A DNA stretch of 53,523 bases. Origin: Neorhizobium huautlense (GTDB lineage: Bacteria > Pseudomonadota > Alphaproteobacteria > Rhizobiales > Rhizobiaceae). The DNA lies in assembly GCF_002968575.1 (NCBI RefSeq), contig NZ_PVBM01000030.1, positions 1 to 53,523 of the forward strand, given 5' to 3'. Below, piece after piece: positions 1 to 7,786 of this stretch (its first letter is position 1; each line of letters starts with the position of its first letter). A program made the position numbers and the translations under genes. Below the pieces are notes generated by a model that searched no databases, was not told where the DNA came from, and was given only the letters and a program-made list of their open reading frames with translations.

Positions 1-287
1 GGGATGAAGGGGGACAAAGTTTTTTGTAACCAACTGATTTTTGGAGATCTAGGAAGTTGGCGCGTCCCCGTCGCGATTCGGGCGTGGAGTGCCGATGAGC
101 GGGCGCGGCCGACCGGAGATCGGCTCTGACCGGCCTGTTTGCGACCGTGTCTAGATCGTCGCGGCTACCCCGAATTGATGAGCCTTTGGCGTTCCGATCC
201 CGTCGCCTTCCGTTTGTTGCCTGGCTGGGATGGGAGTAGAATTTCCGATCCTTCGGCTCCGCCGGAGGGTTTTCTGAGGAGGCGAAA
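1..287. other. left-edge region, no gene recognised
   Basis: I see no supportable coding region here. Short open frames exist on both strands but none has a recognisable protein or a good ribosome binding site. The last bases (AGGAGG near 277) are the Shine-Dalgarno of the next gene. The 5' part may be the tail of something outside the window. Confidence 0.4.
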
Positions 288-491
288 ATGGGACGCAAAT
301 TTATCGACTGCCGGGAATTTCCGAGCGAGATGAAATGCACCGTAGCCATATCGGCAGACAATACGGACGAACTCGTCAATGCCGCCGTCCAGCACGCGGT
401 TGCCGTCCATGGTCACACTGACACGCCGGAATTCCGCACGGAAATCCGCAAAGCAATTCACGACATGGAACCCTCGCGCAATGTTGCGTAA
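288..491 (+). CDS. DUF1059 family small protein
   Basis: A 67-residue soluble protein starting MGRKFIDCREFPSEM, with the conserved pattern of the DUF1059 family: a CREF/CREYPS motif near the N-terminus and an AVQHAVAVHGH stretch in the middle. Its length is normal for the family, whose function is not established. A strong AGGAGG about 7 bases before the ATG fixes the start. No operon partner is obvious: the next gene is a decayed transporter on the other strand. The family identification is firm; a function cannot be given. Confidence 0.85.
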   Translation: MGRKFIDCREFPSEMKCTVAISADNTDELVNAAVQHAVAVHGHTDTPEFRTEIRKAIHDMEPSRNVA

Positions 492-710
492 CGGGGATCG
501 CTGTTTTTGATGAAATGTTGGACCGAGGTCGAAACGCCGTTTCCTGCGAAAGGGGTGGCGTTCGATCTCGTATGGCGCTGGTTATCCCCGAACGAGGCTG
601 ACCTTTCGTCGCCTCTCGATTTTTTCGCTGTGCGGGAAACACGTGGCGACGAATGTCACCGCTTTACTATCGGACAATATAGCAAATGCCACCCATGTCC
701 GCTTCCGGCC

Positions 711-1534
711 CTAAGCAGCAATTGCGCTCGTCACCCTTCTATGAACCACCGCAAGATATACCAGGGTGGCAAAGGCAAAGATTGATACGATCAGGGCCAA
801 CCAGAGGGTTCCTTGCGGACTGGTTAAGGTCATAATCGCCGTGAATGCAGGTGGTGCGGTCGCAAACGCGAAATTCAGCGGCACTGACATCCTGGCGGAA
901 GACCGCGCATAGGCACCGGGAGGAAAGAGTTCTAGCGGAAGGGTGGCGCGGGCGACTGCGGTAATGCCACTTGCGATCCCATATAGGATAGCAAACACAA
1001 CGGCGCCGCCAAAGCTGTTGGTGACAAGCAAGACGATAAAGCTCGCCGGAAAAAGAGCCGCGCCCGCAAGACCCATGGCTAGTCCCGACCAGCGGTGTCC
1101 GCCAGCTAGGTCAGTCATGCGGCCAGCCCATTGGGCGATGCCGATGAATGCCGCAGCCGCAAGCGCTGACGTGTGGTCTAGGCCCTTGGCTTCGAACAAG
1201 ATGATGATGGTGAGGGCAAAACCCCATGTGAAAAAACCGTTGGCGGCGAAGCTGGCCGCGAGAAGGATGAATCTTCTGAGGTCTGCGGATGTGGAGCCGA
1301 CTGACTTCCCTCCCTTAGTCTTGTTGCCCACATTTCTGGCCAATCCGTACCAATGATAGCCATCACCATGAGCATAGCTGTAGGTCCACTCATAACGATG
1401 GACAGCGGAAGCTGGAGATCGTCGGCCGTTGAAGGACCGGTCACGGCGATCATCCAGAAAGTCGCACCCCATCCTAAAAGTTGAGTAAGCGAAAGGATAG
1501 CAACTACTGAAGCGGTGCGAGAAAATGTGGTCAT
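711..1534 (-). pseudogene. decayed MFS transporter
   Basis: Two frames together resemble one major facilitator superfamily permease. The first frame (1534 down to about 1355) encodes the start MTTFSRTASVVAIL and about 60 residues with the first two membrane segments (LLGWGATFWMIAV). A second frame (about 1355 down to 711) encodes about 215 residues corresponding to the C-terminal half, with hydrophobic segments such as FFTWGFALTIIILFEAKG. The break lies at the HWYGLARNVGN region. The joined length of about 275 residues is well below the usual 390-400, so roughly the third to sixth membrane segments are missing. I infer an internal deletion that also shifted the frame, so no full transporter can be made. 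Its family and neighbours do not reveal a substrate. Confidence 0.75.
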
Positions 1535-1616
1535 CTGAAAATGATATCAATCAGGTCGCGCAGTAGTGCGATACTAGATACAATCATAAGATGAGTCTAT
1601 GACGTTTGCATGACCG

Positions 1617-1724
1617 CTAATGGCGCGAAGCGGCCGCGTCTCCTCTGGCCAACGCTGCCAACACCGCATCAATATCGGCGGTTGTATTCGCTTCACAATT
1701 CCGTTTGTTTTTCTCAATCCGCAT
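1617..1724 (-). pseudogene. possible C-terminal gene remnant (35 codons)
   Basis: A minus-strand frame reads MRIEKNKRNCEANTTADIDAVLAALARGDAAASRH and then a stop. The helix-like DIDAVLAALARGD part has the look of a protein C-terminus, while no Shine-Dalgarno precedes the ATG. It lies just upstream of the decayed MFS gene on the same strand, so it may be the remains of a partner or regulator gene lost together with it. It could also be chance. The rest of 1535-1890 shows no gene. Confidence 0.25.
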
Positions 1725-1890
1725 CAACGGGCCTCGCGGTTAAGGGAGTGTTTATAAATTCGTGAAAGTTAATGGAAACTTGCCGGTGGTGCGGCCACGA
1801 GGGCCTGGTGGGATGGCCCGAACCGCCGTGCAGTTTGTAACCTGAGTAATTGCCTGCCTATCTCCCGATGCAGGTGCTGTACGGAGTAAC

Positions 1891-2541
1891 ATGACCATGA
1901 AAGCAAAGCCTTTCGCCCTGGCGATCGTCGCCGCAATTTCCACCGCCTCTTTCTCTTCAACGGCTGTGCTTGCGGCCGACCTGACCAGCTATTCCGAGCC
2001 GCCGACCTACAATGAGCCGGCCGCCGGCCCGAAAGCCGGCTGGGGTGGCGCCTATGTCGGTGCCGATCTCGGCATGGCATCCCGCAAGCTGAACCCCTTC
2101 GAGGGCGACAAGGGCCTCGTCGTCGGCGCTCACGCGGGCTACAACATGGACCTGGATTCCGGCGTGGTCGGTGCGGAAATCGAAGCTTCGCATCTCGGCA
2201 ACGTGAAGAGCCGCGTTCCCGGCGGCAATATCAAGGAACAGGGCCGCGTGGCCGCCAAGGCGAAGGCCGGTGTCGGTTTCAACGATACGCTCGTCTATGG
2301 CACTGCAGGGGTTGCCCTCACCAGCTTCAAGGACAATGGCGGCACCTCCGGTCCGGATGGCTGGAAACCCGGTTGGGTCGTGGGCGCGGGCGTCGAGCAG
2401 AAACTCTCCGACAATCTTTCGGCTCGCGTCGAATACAACTACACCATGACCAACGATGTGCGCAGCACCACCGCCGGCGTCACCTCGCGCACAGATGTGC
2501 GCGACCAGGTGCTCAAGGCCGGCGTGAACTACCGCTTCTGA
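1891..2541 (+). CDS. outer-membrane beta-barrel protein (Omp25/Omp31-like)
   Basis: A 216-residue exported protein. The first 29 residues form a signal peptide (MTMKAKPFALAIVAAIS... ending VLAA before DLTSY). A Pro/Glu-rich linker (SEPPTYNEPAAG) leads into an 8-strand barrel of the Omp25/Omp31/RopB family: WGGAYVGADLG opens the barrel and the chain ends in VNYRF, a C-terminal Phe typical of BAM-complex substrates. The likely role is structural or adhesive in the outer membrane, without known enzymatic activity. CGGAGT just before the ATG supports this start; a second ATG two codons on is an alternative. It appears monocistronic, with a strong terminator 60 bp downstream. Confidence 0.88.
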   Translation: MTMKAKPFALAIVAAISTASFSSTAVLAADLTSYSEPPTYNEPAAGPKAGWGGAYVGADLGMASRKLNPFEGDKGLVVGAHAGYNMDLDSGVVGAEIEASHLGNVKSRVPGGNIKEQGRVAAKAKAGVGFNDTLVYGTAGVALTSFKDNGGTSGPDGWKPGWVVGAGVEQKLSDNLSARVEYNYTMTNDVRSTTAGVTSRTDVRDQVLKAGVNYRF

Positions 2542-2599
2542 TAAACGGCCCCTGGATCCGCCGGATCTGAAGAGGCGACGTTTTTTGGACCACCAATCG

Positions 2600-2633
2600 A
2601 CAGCCCCGTATGCTCTGAAGCATACGGGGCTGT
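2600..2633 (+). terminator. hairpin terminator after the barrel gene
   Basis: A perfect 14-bp stem (ACAGCCCCGTATGC at 2600-2613 and its complement at 2620-2633) with a 6-base loop TCTGAA, followed by a modest T-rich stretch. It is well placed to end the barrel-protein transcript. Confidence 0.8.
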
Positions 2634-2732
2634 TGCTGTTCATGGCGACGGGACGTCCTCGGTTCGGGCCCGTCAAGGCAGGACGCGGCCATCTTCAGTG
2701 AAGGGAAACAGGTTCTTCCTTATCCGGATCTG

Positions 2733-2772
2733 TTGACAATATCCATATATCGATTAATCTCGATATATGGAT
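2733..2772 (+). promoter_or_regulatory. arsR promoter and ArsR operator palindrome
   Basis: TTGACA at 2733-2738 is a consensus -35. It is followed by a perfect inverted repeat with 13-bp arms (ATCCATATATCGA at 2741-2753 and its complement at 2760-2772) around TTAATC. The palindrome covers the -10 region and runs over the arsR start codon at 2767. This is the arrangement expected of an autoregulated ArsR-family repressor that leaves DNA on binding arsenite. No Shine-Dalgarno sits before the ATG. Confidence 0.8.
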
Positions 2773-3123
2773 CAAGAAAAGGCAATTCTCGCTCTTGCGG
2801 CACTGGCTCAGCCGACGCGGCTGCAGGCCTTCAATTTGCTCGTACAGCACGAACCCGAGGGACTTCCGGCAGGCGATGTCGCCAAGTTGCTCGCCGTTCC
2901 CCAGAACACGATGTCGTCGCATCTGAGTGTGCTGGCGCGGGCCGGATTGATCCGGGCAGAGCGACGGAGCCGACTGATCGTGTACCGGTCGGACATTGCC
3001 GTACTGCGGGACCTTACGCTCTATCTCATCAAGGATTGCTGCGGCGGCAGGGCCGAGCTCTGCGAGCCGCTTGTCGCCGAACTCACCCCATGCTGCTGCC
3101 CACCACAGAAGGTGTCACTATGA
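2767..3123 (+). CDS. arsR: ArsR-family arsenic-responsive repressor
   Basis: A 118-residue winged-helix repressor starting MDQEKAILALAALAQPTRLQAF, a typical ArsR opening. The recognition region is around PQNTMSSHLSVLARAGLIRAERR, and the C-terminal tail is unusually Cys-rich (DCCGGRAELC and TPCCCPP). I infer that arsenite binds among those cysteines, since the classical ELCVCDL helix motif is absent. It should repress the ars operon from the palindrome overlapping its own start. Its stop overlaps the next start as ATGA, so translation is probably coupled. No Shine-Dalgarno is visible, so the message may be leaderless. Confidence 0.9.
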   Translation: MDQEKAILALAALAQPTRLQAFNLLVQHEPEGLPAGDVAKLLAVPQNTMSSHLSVLARAGLIRAERRSRLIVYRSDIAVLRDLTLYLIKDCCGGRAELCEPLVAELTPCCCPPQKVSL

Positions 3124-3647
3124 CCAAGACCACATTTAACGTGCTGTTTCTCTGCACCGGGAACTCGGCCCGTTCCATTATTGCCGAAAGCGTTCTCAGA
3201 AAGGACGGCGCCGGCAAGTTCAACGCCTATTCCGCGGGCAGCTACCCGAAAGGCGAGGTCCATCCGCTGGCGATCGAGGCGCTGCGGGGCCATGGCTACC
3301 CTGTGGACGGCCTCCGGTCAAAGAGCTGGGAGGAGTTCGCCACGGAGGGTGCACCCGAACTCGACTTCGTTTTCACCGTCTGCGACAATGCCGCCGGCGA
3401 GGCCTGCCCGGTCTGGCCGGGGCAGCCGATGACGGCCCATTGGGGGCTGGAGGATCCGGCCGCCGTGGGCGGTACGGATGCGGAAAAGCGCGTCGCCTTC
3501 GGCCAGGCGCTGCGTTACATGAAGCTTCGGATCGCCGCGTTTGCCGCGCTTCCGGTGGAAAGCCTCGAGCGTTTGAGCCTCACCGCGAAACTTCGCGAGA
3601 TAGGGCAAATGGAAGGTTCCTCCGCAAAGAGGCCAGACGTCGCATGA
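3120..3647 (+). CDS. arsC: arsenate reductase, thioredoxin/LMW-phosphatase type
   Basis: A 175-residue cytoplasmic enzyme of the low-molecular-weight tyrosine phosphatase-like arsenate reductase family. The P-loop LCTGNSARS (CX5R) lies at about residues 12-20, and a second conserved cysteine lies in FTVCDNAAGEACPVWPG. Such enzymes reduce arsenate to arsenite with electrons from thioredoxin. The ATG at 3120 overlaps the arsR stop (ATGA); the open frame extends further upstream only as a shadow of arsR. Its own stop overlaps the next arsC start, again as ATGA. A second, unrelated arsenate reductase follows directly. Confidence 0.92.
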   Translation: MTKTTFNVLFLCTGNSARSIIAESVLRKDGAGKFNAYSAGSYPKGEVHPLAIEALRGHGYPVDGLRSKSWEEFATEGAPELDFVFTVCDNAAGEACPVWPGQPMTAHWGLEDPAAVGGTDAEKRVAFGQALRYMKLRIAAFAALPVESLERLSLTAKLREIGQMEGSSAKRPDVA

Positions 3648-4078
3648 ATGGACCGATCGATATCGTCATCTATCACAATCCCGACTGCGGCACGTCGCGG
3701 AACACCCTCGCGATGATCCGCAACGCCGGCATCGAGCCGCATGTCGTCGAGTACCTGAAGACCCCGCCATCGAGGGCATTGCTCGTGCAGTTGGTGGACC
3801 GCATGGGGATCAGCCTGCGGGAACTGCTCCGCGAGAAGGGCACGCCATATGCCGAACTCGGGCTTCAGGATGAGAGCCTGACCGATGCTCAGCTGCTGGA
3901 TGAGATGATGGAGCATCCGATCCTGATCAACCGCCCGATCGTCGTGTCTCCGATGGGCGTCAGGCTTTGCCGCCCTTCCGAAGCAGTCCTCGACATTCTT
4001 CCCGTGCCCCAAAGGGGTGCCTTCGCAAAGGAGGACGGCGAGATCGTCGTCGATGCCGACGGCCGGCGGATCGCCTGA
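3644..4078 (+). CDS. arsC: arsenate reductase, glutaredoxin type
   Basis: A 144-residue protein of the ArsC/Spx thioredoxin-fold family. The catalytic segment IYHNPDCGTSRNTL carries the active Cys, and the conserved HPILINRPIV segment and the later Arg of MGVRLCRPSE complete the family signature. It reduces arsenate using glutathione and glutaredoxin. It overlaps the previous gene by 4 bp (ATGA), consistent with translational coupling. It is unrelated in fold and mechanism to the arsC before it, so the operon encodes two independent reduction routes. The arsenite it makes is exported by the Acr3 protein encoded 60 bp downstream. Confidence 0.93.
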   Translation: MNGPIDIVIYHNPDCGTSRNTLAMIRNAGIEPHVVEYLKTPPSRALLVQLVDRMGISLRELLREKGTPYAELGLQDESLTDAQLLDEMMEHPILINRPIVVSPMGVRLCRPSEAVLDILPVPQRGAFAKEDGEIVVDADGRRIA

Positions 4079-4138
4079 GACCGCTGCCGATCCGCCACGC
4101 TGCCGCTCCGGCACATCTTCGTTAAAGGAAATACTTCA

Positions 4139-5212
4139 ATGCAGCCTGCCAAACCTGCAGTCCGTTTGTCATTTCTGGATCGCTACCTGACGGTGTGGAT
4201 CTTCGCTGCCATGGCGCTGGGCCTGATCCTCGGCACGGTCTTCGACGGCTTGCCGGATATGCTCAACAGCATGTCGATCGGCACCACCAACATCCCGATC
4301 GCGATCGGCCTCATCCTGATGATGTATCCGCCGCTTGCGAAGGTCCGCTACGAGGAACTGCATAAGGTCTTTGCCGACAAGCGCGTGCTGCTGCTTTCGC
4401 TCGTCCAGAACTGGATCATCGGCCCGACGCTGATGTTTGCGCTCGCCGTAATCTTCCTGCGCGGCTATCCGGAATATATGACGGGCCTGATCCTGATCGG
4501 CCTTGCGCGCTGTATCGCGATGGTGCTCGTGTGGAACCAGCTCGCACGCGGCGACAACCAGTATGTGGCCGGGCTGGTGGCGTTCAATTCGATCTTCCAG
4601 ATCCTCTTCTTCAGCGTCTATGCCTGGATCTTCCTGACGTTTCTGCCGCCGCTGTTCGGCCTCGAAGGCAGCGTCGTCGACGTATCGTTCTGGACGATTG
4701 CAGAAGCGGTTTTCATCTACCTCGGCATCCCGTTCCTCGCCGGCTATCTGTCGCGAACGATCCTGACAAGAACCAGGGGCAGGGACTGGTACGAAACGGT
4801 CTTCCTGCCGAAGATCAGCCCGATCACGCTGGCCGCACTGCTTTTTACCATCGTCGCGATGTTCAGTCTCAAGGGCGGTGACGTGGTCAGGCTGCCGTTC
4901 GACGTGGTGCTGATCGCGATCCCGCTCACCATCTACTTCCTCGTCATGTTCACCGTGAGTTTCGTGATGGCGAAGATGATCGACACCGACTATCCGCGCA
5001 CGACGGCGGTGGCATTCACGGCCGCGGGAAACAATTTCGAGCTCGCCATCGCGGTGGCGATCGCCGCCTTTGGTCTTGCTTCGCCTGTTGCCTTCGCCGC
5101 CGTCATCGGCCCGCTTGTCGAAGTGCCCGTGCTCATCATCCTGGTGCAGTTCGCGCTCTGGATGGGGCGCCGCTACTACGGCGCCGAGATGGAGCGTGCG
5201 CCGGCCGAGTGA
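4139..5212 (+). CDS. acr3: arsenite efflux permease Acr3
   Basis: A 357-residue inner-membrane protein with about ten hydrophobic segments, normal for the ACR3 family of the BART superfamily. The conserved segment GLARCIAMVLVWNQLA, with the Cys needed for arsenite extrusion, lies at about residues 121-136, and TAAGNNFELAIAVAIAAFG is the conserved late motif. It expels arsenite using the proton gradient. AAAGGAAA lies about 10 bases before the ATG. It closes the operon arsR-arsC-arsC-acr3; arsH, often found in rhizobial ars operons, is absent. It ends 19 bp from the convergent phnE2 gene, with no hairpin visible between. Confidence 0.93.
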   Translation: MQPAKPAVRLSFLDRYLTVWIFAAMALGLILGTVFDGLPDMLNSMSIGTTNIPIAIGLILMMYPPLAKVRYEELHKVFADKRVLLLSLVQNWIIGPTLMFALAVIFLRGYPEYMTGLILIGLARCIAMVLVWNQLARGDNQYVAGLVAFNSIFQILFFSVYAWIFLTFLPPLFGLEGSVVDVSFWTIAEAVFIYLGIPFLAGYLSRTILTRTRGRDWYETVFLPKISPITLAALLFTIVAMFSLKGGDVVRLPFDVVLIAIPLTIYFLVMFTVSFVMAKMIDTDYPRTTAVAFTAAGNNFELAIAVAIAAFGLASPVAFAAVIGPLVEVPVLIILVQFALWMGRRYYGAEMERAPAE

Positions 5213-5231
5213 TCGAGGTTCAGGGGATGTA

Positions 5232-6737
5232 TCAGCCGCGTTCCTTGCCGATCAGCCGCGACCGCAGCGCGTTCGAAATCCCGTCGAAGATGAACACCAC
5301 CAGAAGGATCAGCAGCACCATATAGGCGACGTTCTCCCAGTCGGAATTGGTGCGCATCGCTTCCCAGAGTTTGAGCCCGATGCCCCCCGCACCGACGGCG
5401 CCGATGATCGTGGCCGAGCGGGTATTCGATTCCCAGAAATAGAGCGCCTGCGAGAGGAATACCGGCATAACCTGCGGCACGGTGCCATAGCGTTGCACCG
5501 CGACTGGTGGTGCGCCGACGGAACGGACGCCCTCGCGCTGCTTTTCGTCGATATTTTCCAGCGCTTCCGAATAGAGCTTGCCAAGCGTGCCGGTGTCCGT
5601 GAGGAAGATGGCGGAAATGCCCGCCAGCGGACCGGGGCCGAAGGCACGGGTAAAAAAGAGCGCCCAGATCAGCATGTCGACGGAGCGAAGAAAGTCGAAG
5701 AGTCGCTTGGCGACCTGGTTTGCGGGGCGGTTTCGGAAGATGTTGCGCGCTGCGATGAACGACAGCGGGAAGGCGACCAGCATCGCGAACAGGGTTCCGA
5801 TGAACGCCATCACGATGGTCTGCAGGAGTTTTTCCCACACGTCGAGATGCTGCCATTCGGAATTGTAGAGGATGTTGTTCCAGGCGAGCGAAAGGTTCGA
5901 TCTGTCGGGCTGGATGCGCTCGCCCGAGACGATCAGCGTTGCGACCTCCGAGGCCGGTTTCCCGAAGAACGGCGAGTTCGTGTCGAAAAGGAAGTTCGCC
6001 CAGCCGAGGAAGCGCTTGCGGACGCGCACCCGCTCCGCACTGATTTCCGCCCAGCCCGACACGCCGAAATAGGCGAGGGCGCGGCCGCCCGGCAGCCTCT
6101 GTTCGACCCACGAGGGTAGTGCTCCATCCGCCCGGACCTCGCCGGATCTCCTGTCGAGGCGGAGGGCGACGCTCTCCGAGCCTCGGGTAAGCACCACCCG
6201 GTCGGGATGAACCTCGATCGTTCTAGCGCTGCCGATCTCTACGACCGCCTCGGTGAGGATCTCCTCGGTGCGGGTTTCCCGGATAGGACGTGCCTGGGCG
6301 GCCTGCTGCTCGGCCTGGGGCGCAGGCGCCATGAAGCTGGACGAGGGCTTGGCGGCCGCTCCGTTCGCTGAGTTGGGCGCGGGGATTTCGATCGTCCTCG
6401 TCACCGTCTCGCGCCGCGTTTGAAGCCAGTCCGGGTTGGGGTTCGGGCCGATCGGGTCGAAACGCGGATATTCGATCCTCATTGCGCCGTCGGCGTCGAT
6501 CTCGATCTGCGGCCGGATTTCGTAGGAGACCCAGTCTGCGAGGTAGTTTCCGGCGATGCTCCAGTTCGCTTCGCCCAAAACCTTGCCGACGGCGAAATAC
6601 CACCAGGCAAAGAGGAGATAGAGGGTGCACGCGAGGGCGATGGCCGGCACCCTGAAGCGCTGCCAGAAGCCTAGCCTCAGGAGATCAGGATGGCGCGCCG
6701 CGATGGCTTCCATTTCGGAGGTGTTGAGGATCGTCAT
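5232..6737 (-). CDS. phnE: phosphonate/phosphate ABC permease PhnE2 with long periplasmic insert
   Basis: A 501-residue permease, much longer than the usual 260-300. One membrane segment lies at residues 31-50. About 255 residues follow without a clear membrane segment, including an Ala/Pro/Gln-rich linker (around AAKPSSSFMAPAPQAEQQAA). The permease core begins near residue 305, and the EAA loop (SEALENIDEKQREGVRSVGA) couples to the ATPase. The long region should lie in the periplasm if the first segment goes outward. Frames extend upstream, but GGAGG before the ATG at 6737 sets the start. It is the last gene of phnC-phnD-phnE1-phnE2, 11 bp after phnE1. Related rhizobial genes are called phoT or phnE2. 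Confidence 0.9.
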   Translation of the reverse strand: MTILNTSEMEAIAARHPDLLRLGFWQRFRVPAIALACTLYLLFAWWYFAVGKVLGEANWSIAGNYLADWVSYEIRPQIEIDADGAMRIEYPRFDPIGPNPNPDWLQTRRETVTRTIEIPAPNSANGAAAKPSSSFMAPAPQAEQQAAQARPIRETRTEEILTEAVVEIGSARTIEVHPDRVVLTRGSESVALRLDRRSGEVRADGALPSWVEQRLPGGRALAYFGVSGWAEISAERVRVRKRFLGWANFLFDTNSPFFGKPASEVATLIVSGERIQPDRSNLSLAWNNILYNSEWQHLDVWEKLLQTIVMAFIGTLFAMLVAFPLSFIAARNIFRNRPANQVAKRLFDFLRSVDMLIWALFFTRAFGPGPLAGISAIFLTDTGTLGKLYSEALENIDEKQREGVRSVGAPPVAVQRYGTVPQVMPVFLSQALYFWESNTRSATIIGAVGAGGIGLKLWEAMRTNSDWENVAYMVLLILLVVFIFDGISNALRSRLIGKERG

Positions 6738-6748
6738 GGTGCCTCCGG

Positions 6749-7708
6749 TCAGATTGCGTTGAATGCCTGATCGCCCGAAAGCTTCTGGCGAAGCCATGCG
6801 GAGAACTGGTCGACGGCCACGATGGTCAAAAGCAGAAGGAGGACGATCGCGAGCGTCTTGGCTTCGTGGCCCTGGCCGATCGACAGGCGCAGCAGTTCGC
6901 CGATGCCGCCGCCGCCGACGGCGCCGATAATCGTCGAGGCGCGCACGTTGATTTCGAGACGCAGCAGGAAATAGCTCATGAAGTTCGGCATGACCTGCGG
7001 AACGATCCCGAACCACATCCGTTCGAGCCAGGTGGCGCCGACCGCACGCAACCCTTCCTCAGCCTTCATGTCGGCATTTTCGATGACCTCGTAGAACATC
7101 TTGCCGAGCGCGCCGACGGTATGGATCGATACGGCGATGACGGCCGGGATCGGGCCGAGCGAAAGGATCGCCAGGAAGAAGCCGGCAATCACCACTTCCG
7201 GAAAGGCGCGCAGGATCTCCATGACGCGGCGCACCGGCCCCCGCACCCAGGAATTGGGCATGGTGTTCCGCGCCGCGAGGAATGCCAGCACGAAGCCGAA
7301 CAGCAGGCCGATGCCGGTGGAGACGAGCGCGATATTCAGCGTCTCGACCATCTTGTGGAAGTATTCGGGGATATAGAAGGTCTCGCCGAGATAGGCCCGC
7401 CCTTCCGGATAGTTGTACTTGAAGCTGCCGTCGTTATAGGGGGACGGGAGGTCGAACAGCGCTCGCCAGATCTCCATCCCGTCCCGCGGAACGAGATCCT
7501 CGACGAAGTCGAAGAGATGGGGAAGCCGCTCGAAGAACTTGCCGGAATTCGTCTCGTTGGCGAACCAGAGCGACCCGGACACCACGCACAGCAGAAGGAG
7601 AGCGCCCAGGAGCGTGTAGAAACCCCGCTGGGCGGCCAGCTGCCGCGAGTGGAGCTCTATCATCCGGCCGCTCTCGCCGAGGATTGGCCTGGCGTTGGAA
7701 ATGGACAT
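6749..7708 (-). CDS. phnE: phosphonate/phosphate ABC permease PhnE1
   Basis: A 319-residue inner-membrane permease. One membrane segment is near residues 30-50, then an approximately 75-residue extracytoplasmic stretch, then the transport core with the EAA loop (VIENADMKAEEGLRAVGA) and the AVGGGGIGELL segment typical of PhnE proteins. It should pair with PhnE2 as a heterodimeric channel served by the PhnC ATPase and the PhnD binding protein. The start follows a G-rich Shine-Dalgarno (CGGGGGC). It lies downstream of a terminator-like hairpin that separates it from phnD. Rhizobial equivalents (phoE) belong to a high-affinity phosphate/phosphonate importer. Confidence 0.92.
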   Translation of the reverse strand: MSISNARPILGESGRMIELHSRQLAAQRGFYTLLGALLLLCVVSGSLWFANETNSGKFFERLPHLFDFVEDLVPRDGMEIWRALFDLPSPYNDGSFKYNYPEGRAYLGETFYIPEYFHKMVETLNIALVSTGIGLLFGFVLAFLAARNTMPNSWVRGPVRRVMEILRAFPEVVIAGFFLAILSLGPIPAVIAVSIHTVGALGKMFYEVIENADMKAEEGLRAVGATWLERMWFGIVPQVMPNFMSYFLLRLEINVRASTIIGAVGGGGIGELLRLSIGQGHEAKTLAIVLLLLLTIVAVDQFSAWLRQKLSGDQAFNAI

Positions 7709-7735
7709 CGCTTGCCCCCGGTTGCGACGGTCGAG

Positions 7736-7767
7736 AAAAAGGCCGCCGGAGACGTCTCCAGGCGGCC
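7736..7767 (-). terminator. hairpin with T-tract between phnD and phnE1
   Basis: Read on the minus strand, GGCCGCC and GGCGGCC pair around an inner GGAGACGTCTCC palindrome, and TTTTTCTC follows at once. This is a good intrinsic terminator inside the operon, 20 bp past the phnD stop. It probably works as a partial terminator or mRNA-stabilising hairpin that gives more binding protein than permease. Confidence 0.75.
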
Positions 7768-7786
7768 GTCCTGTTCGAGGCTGCGA

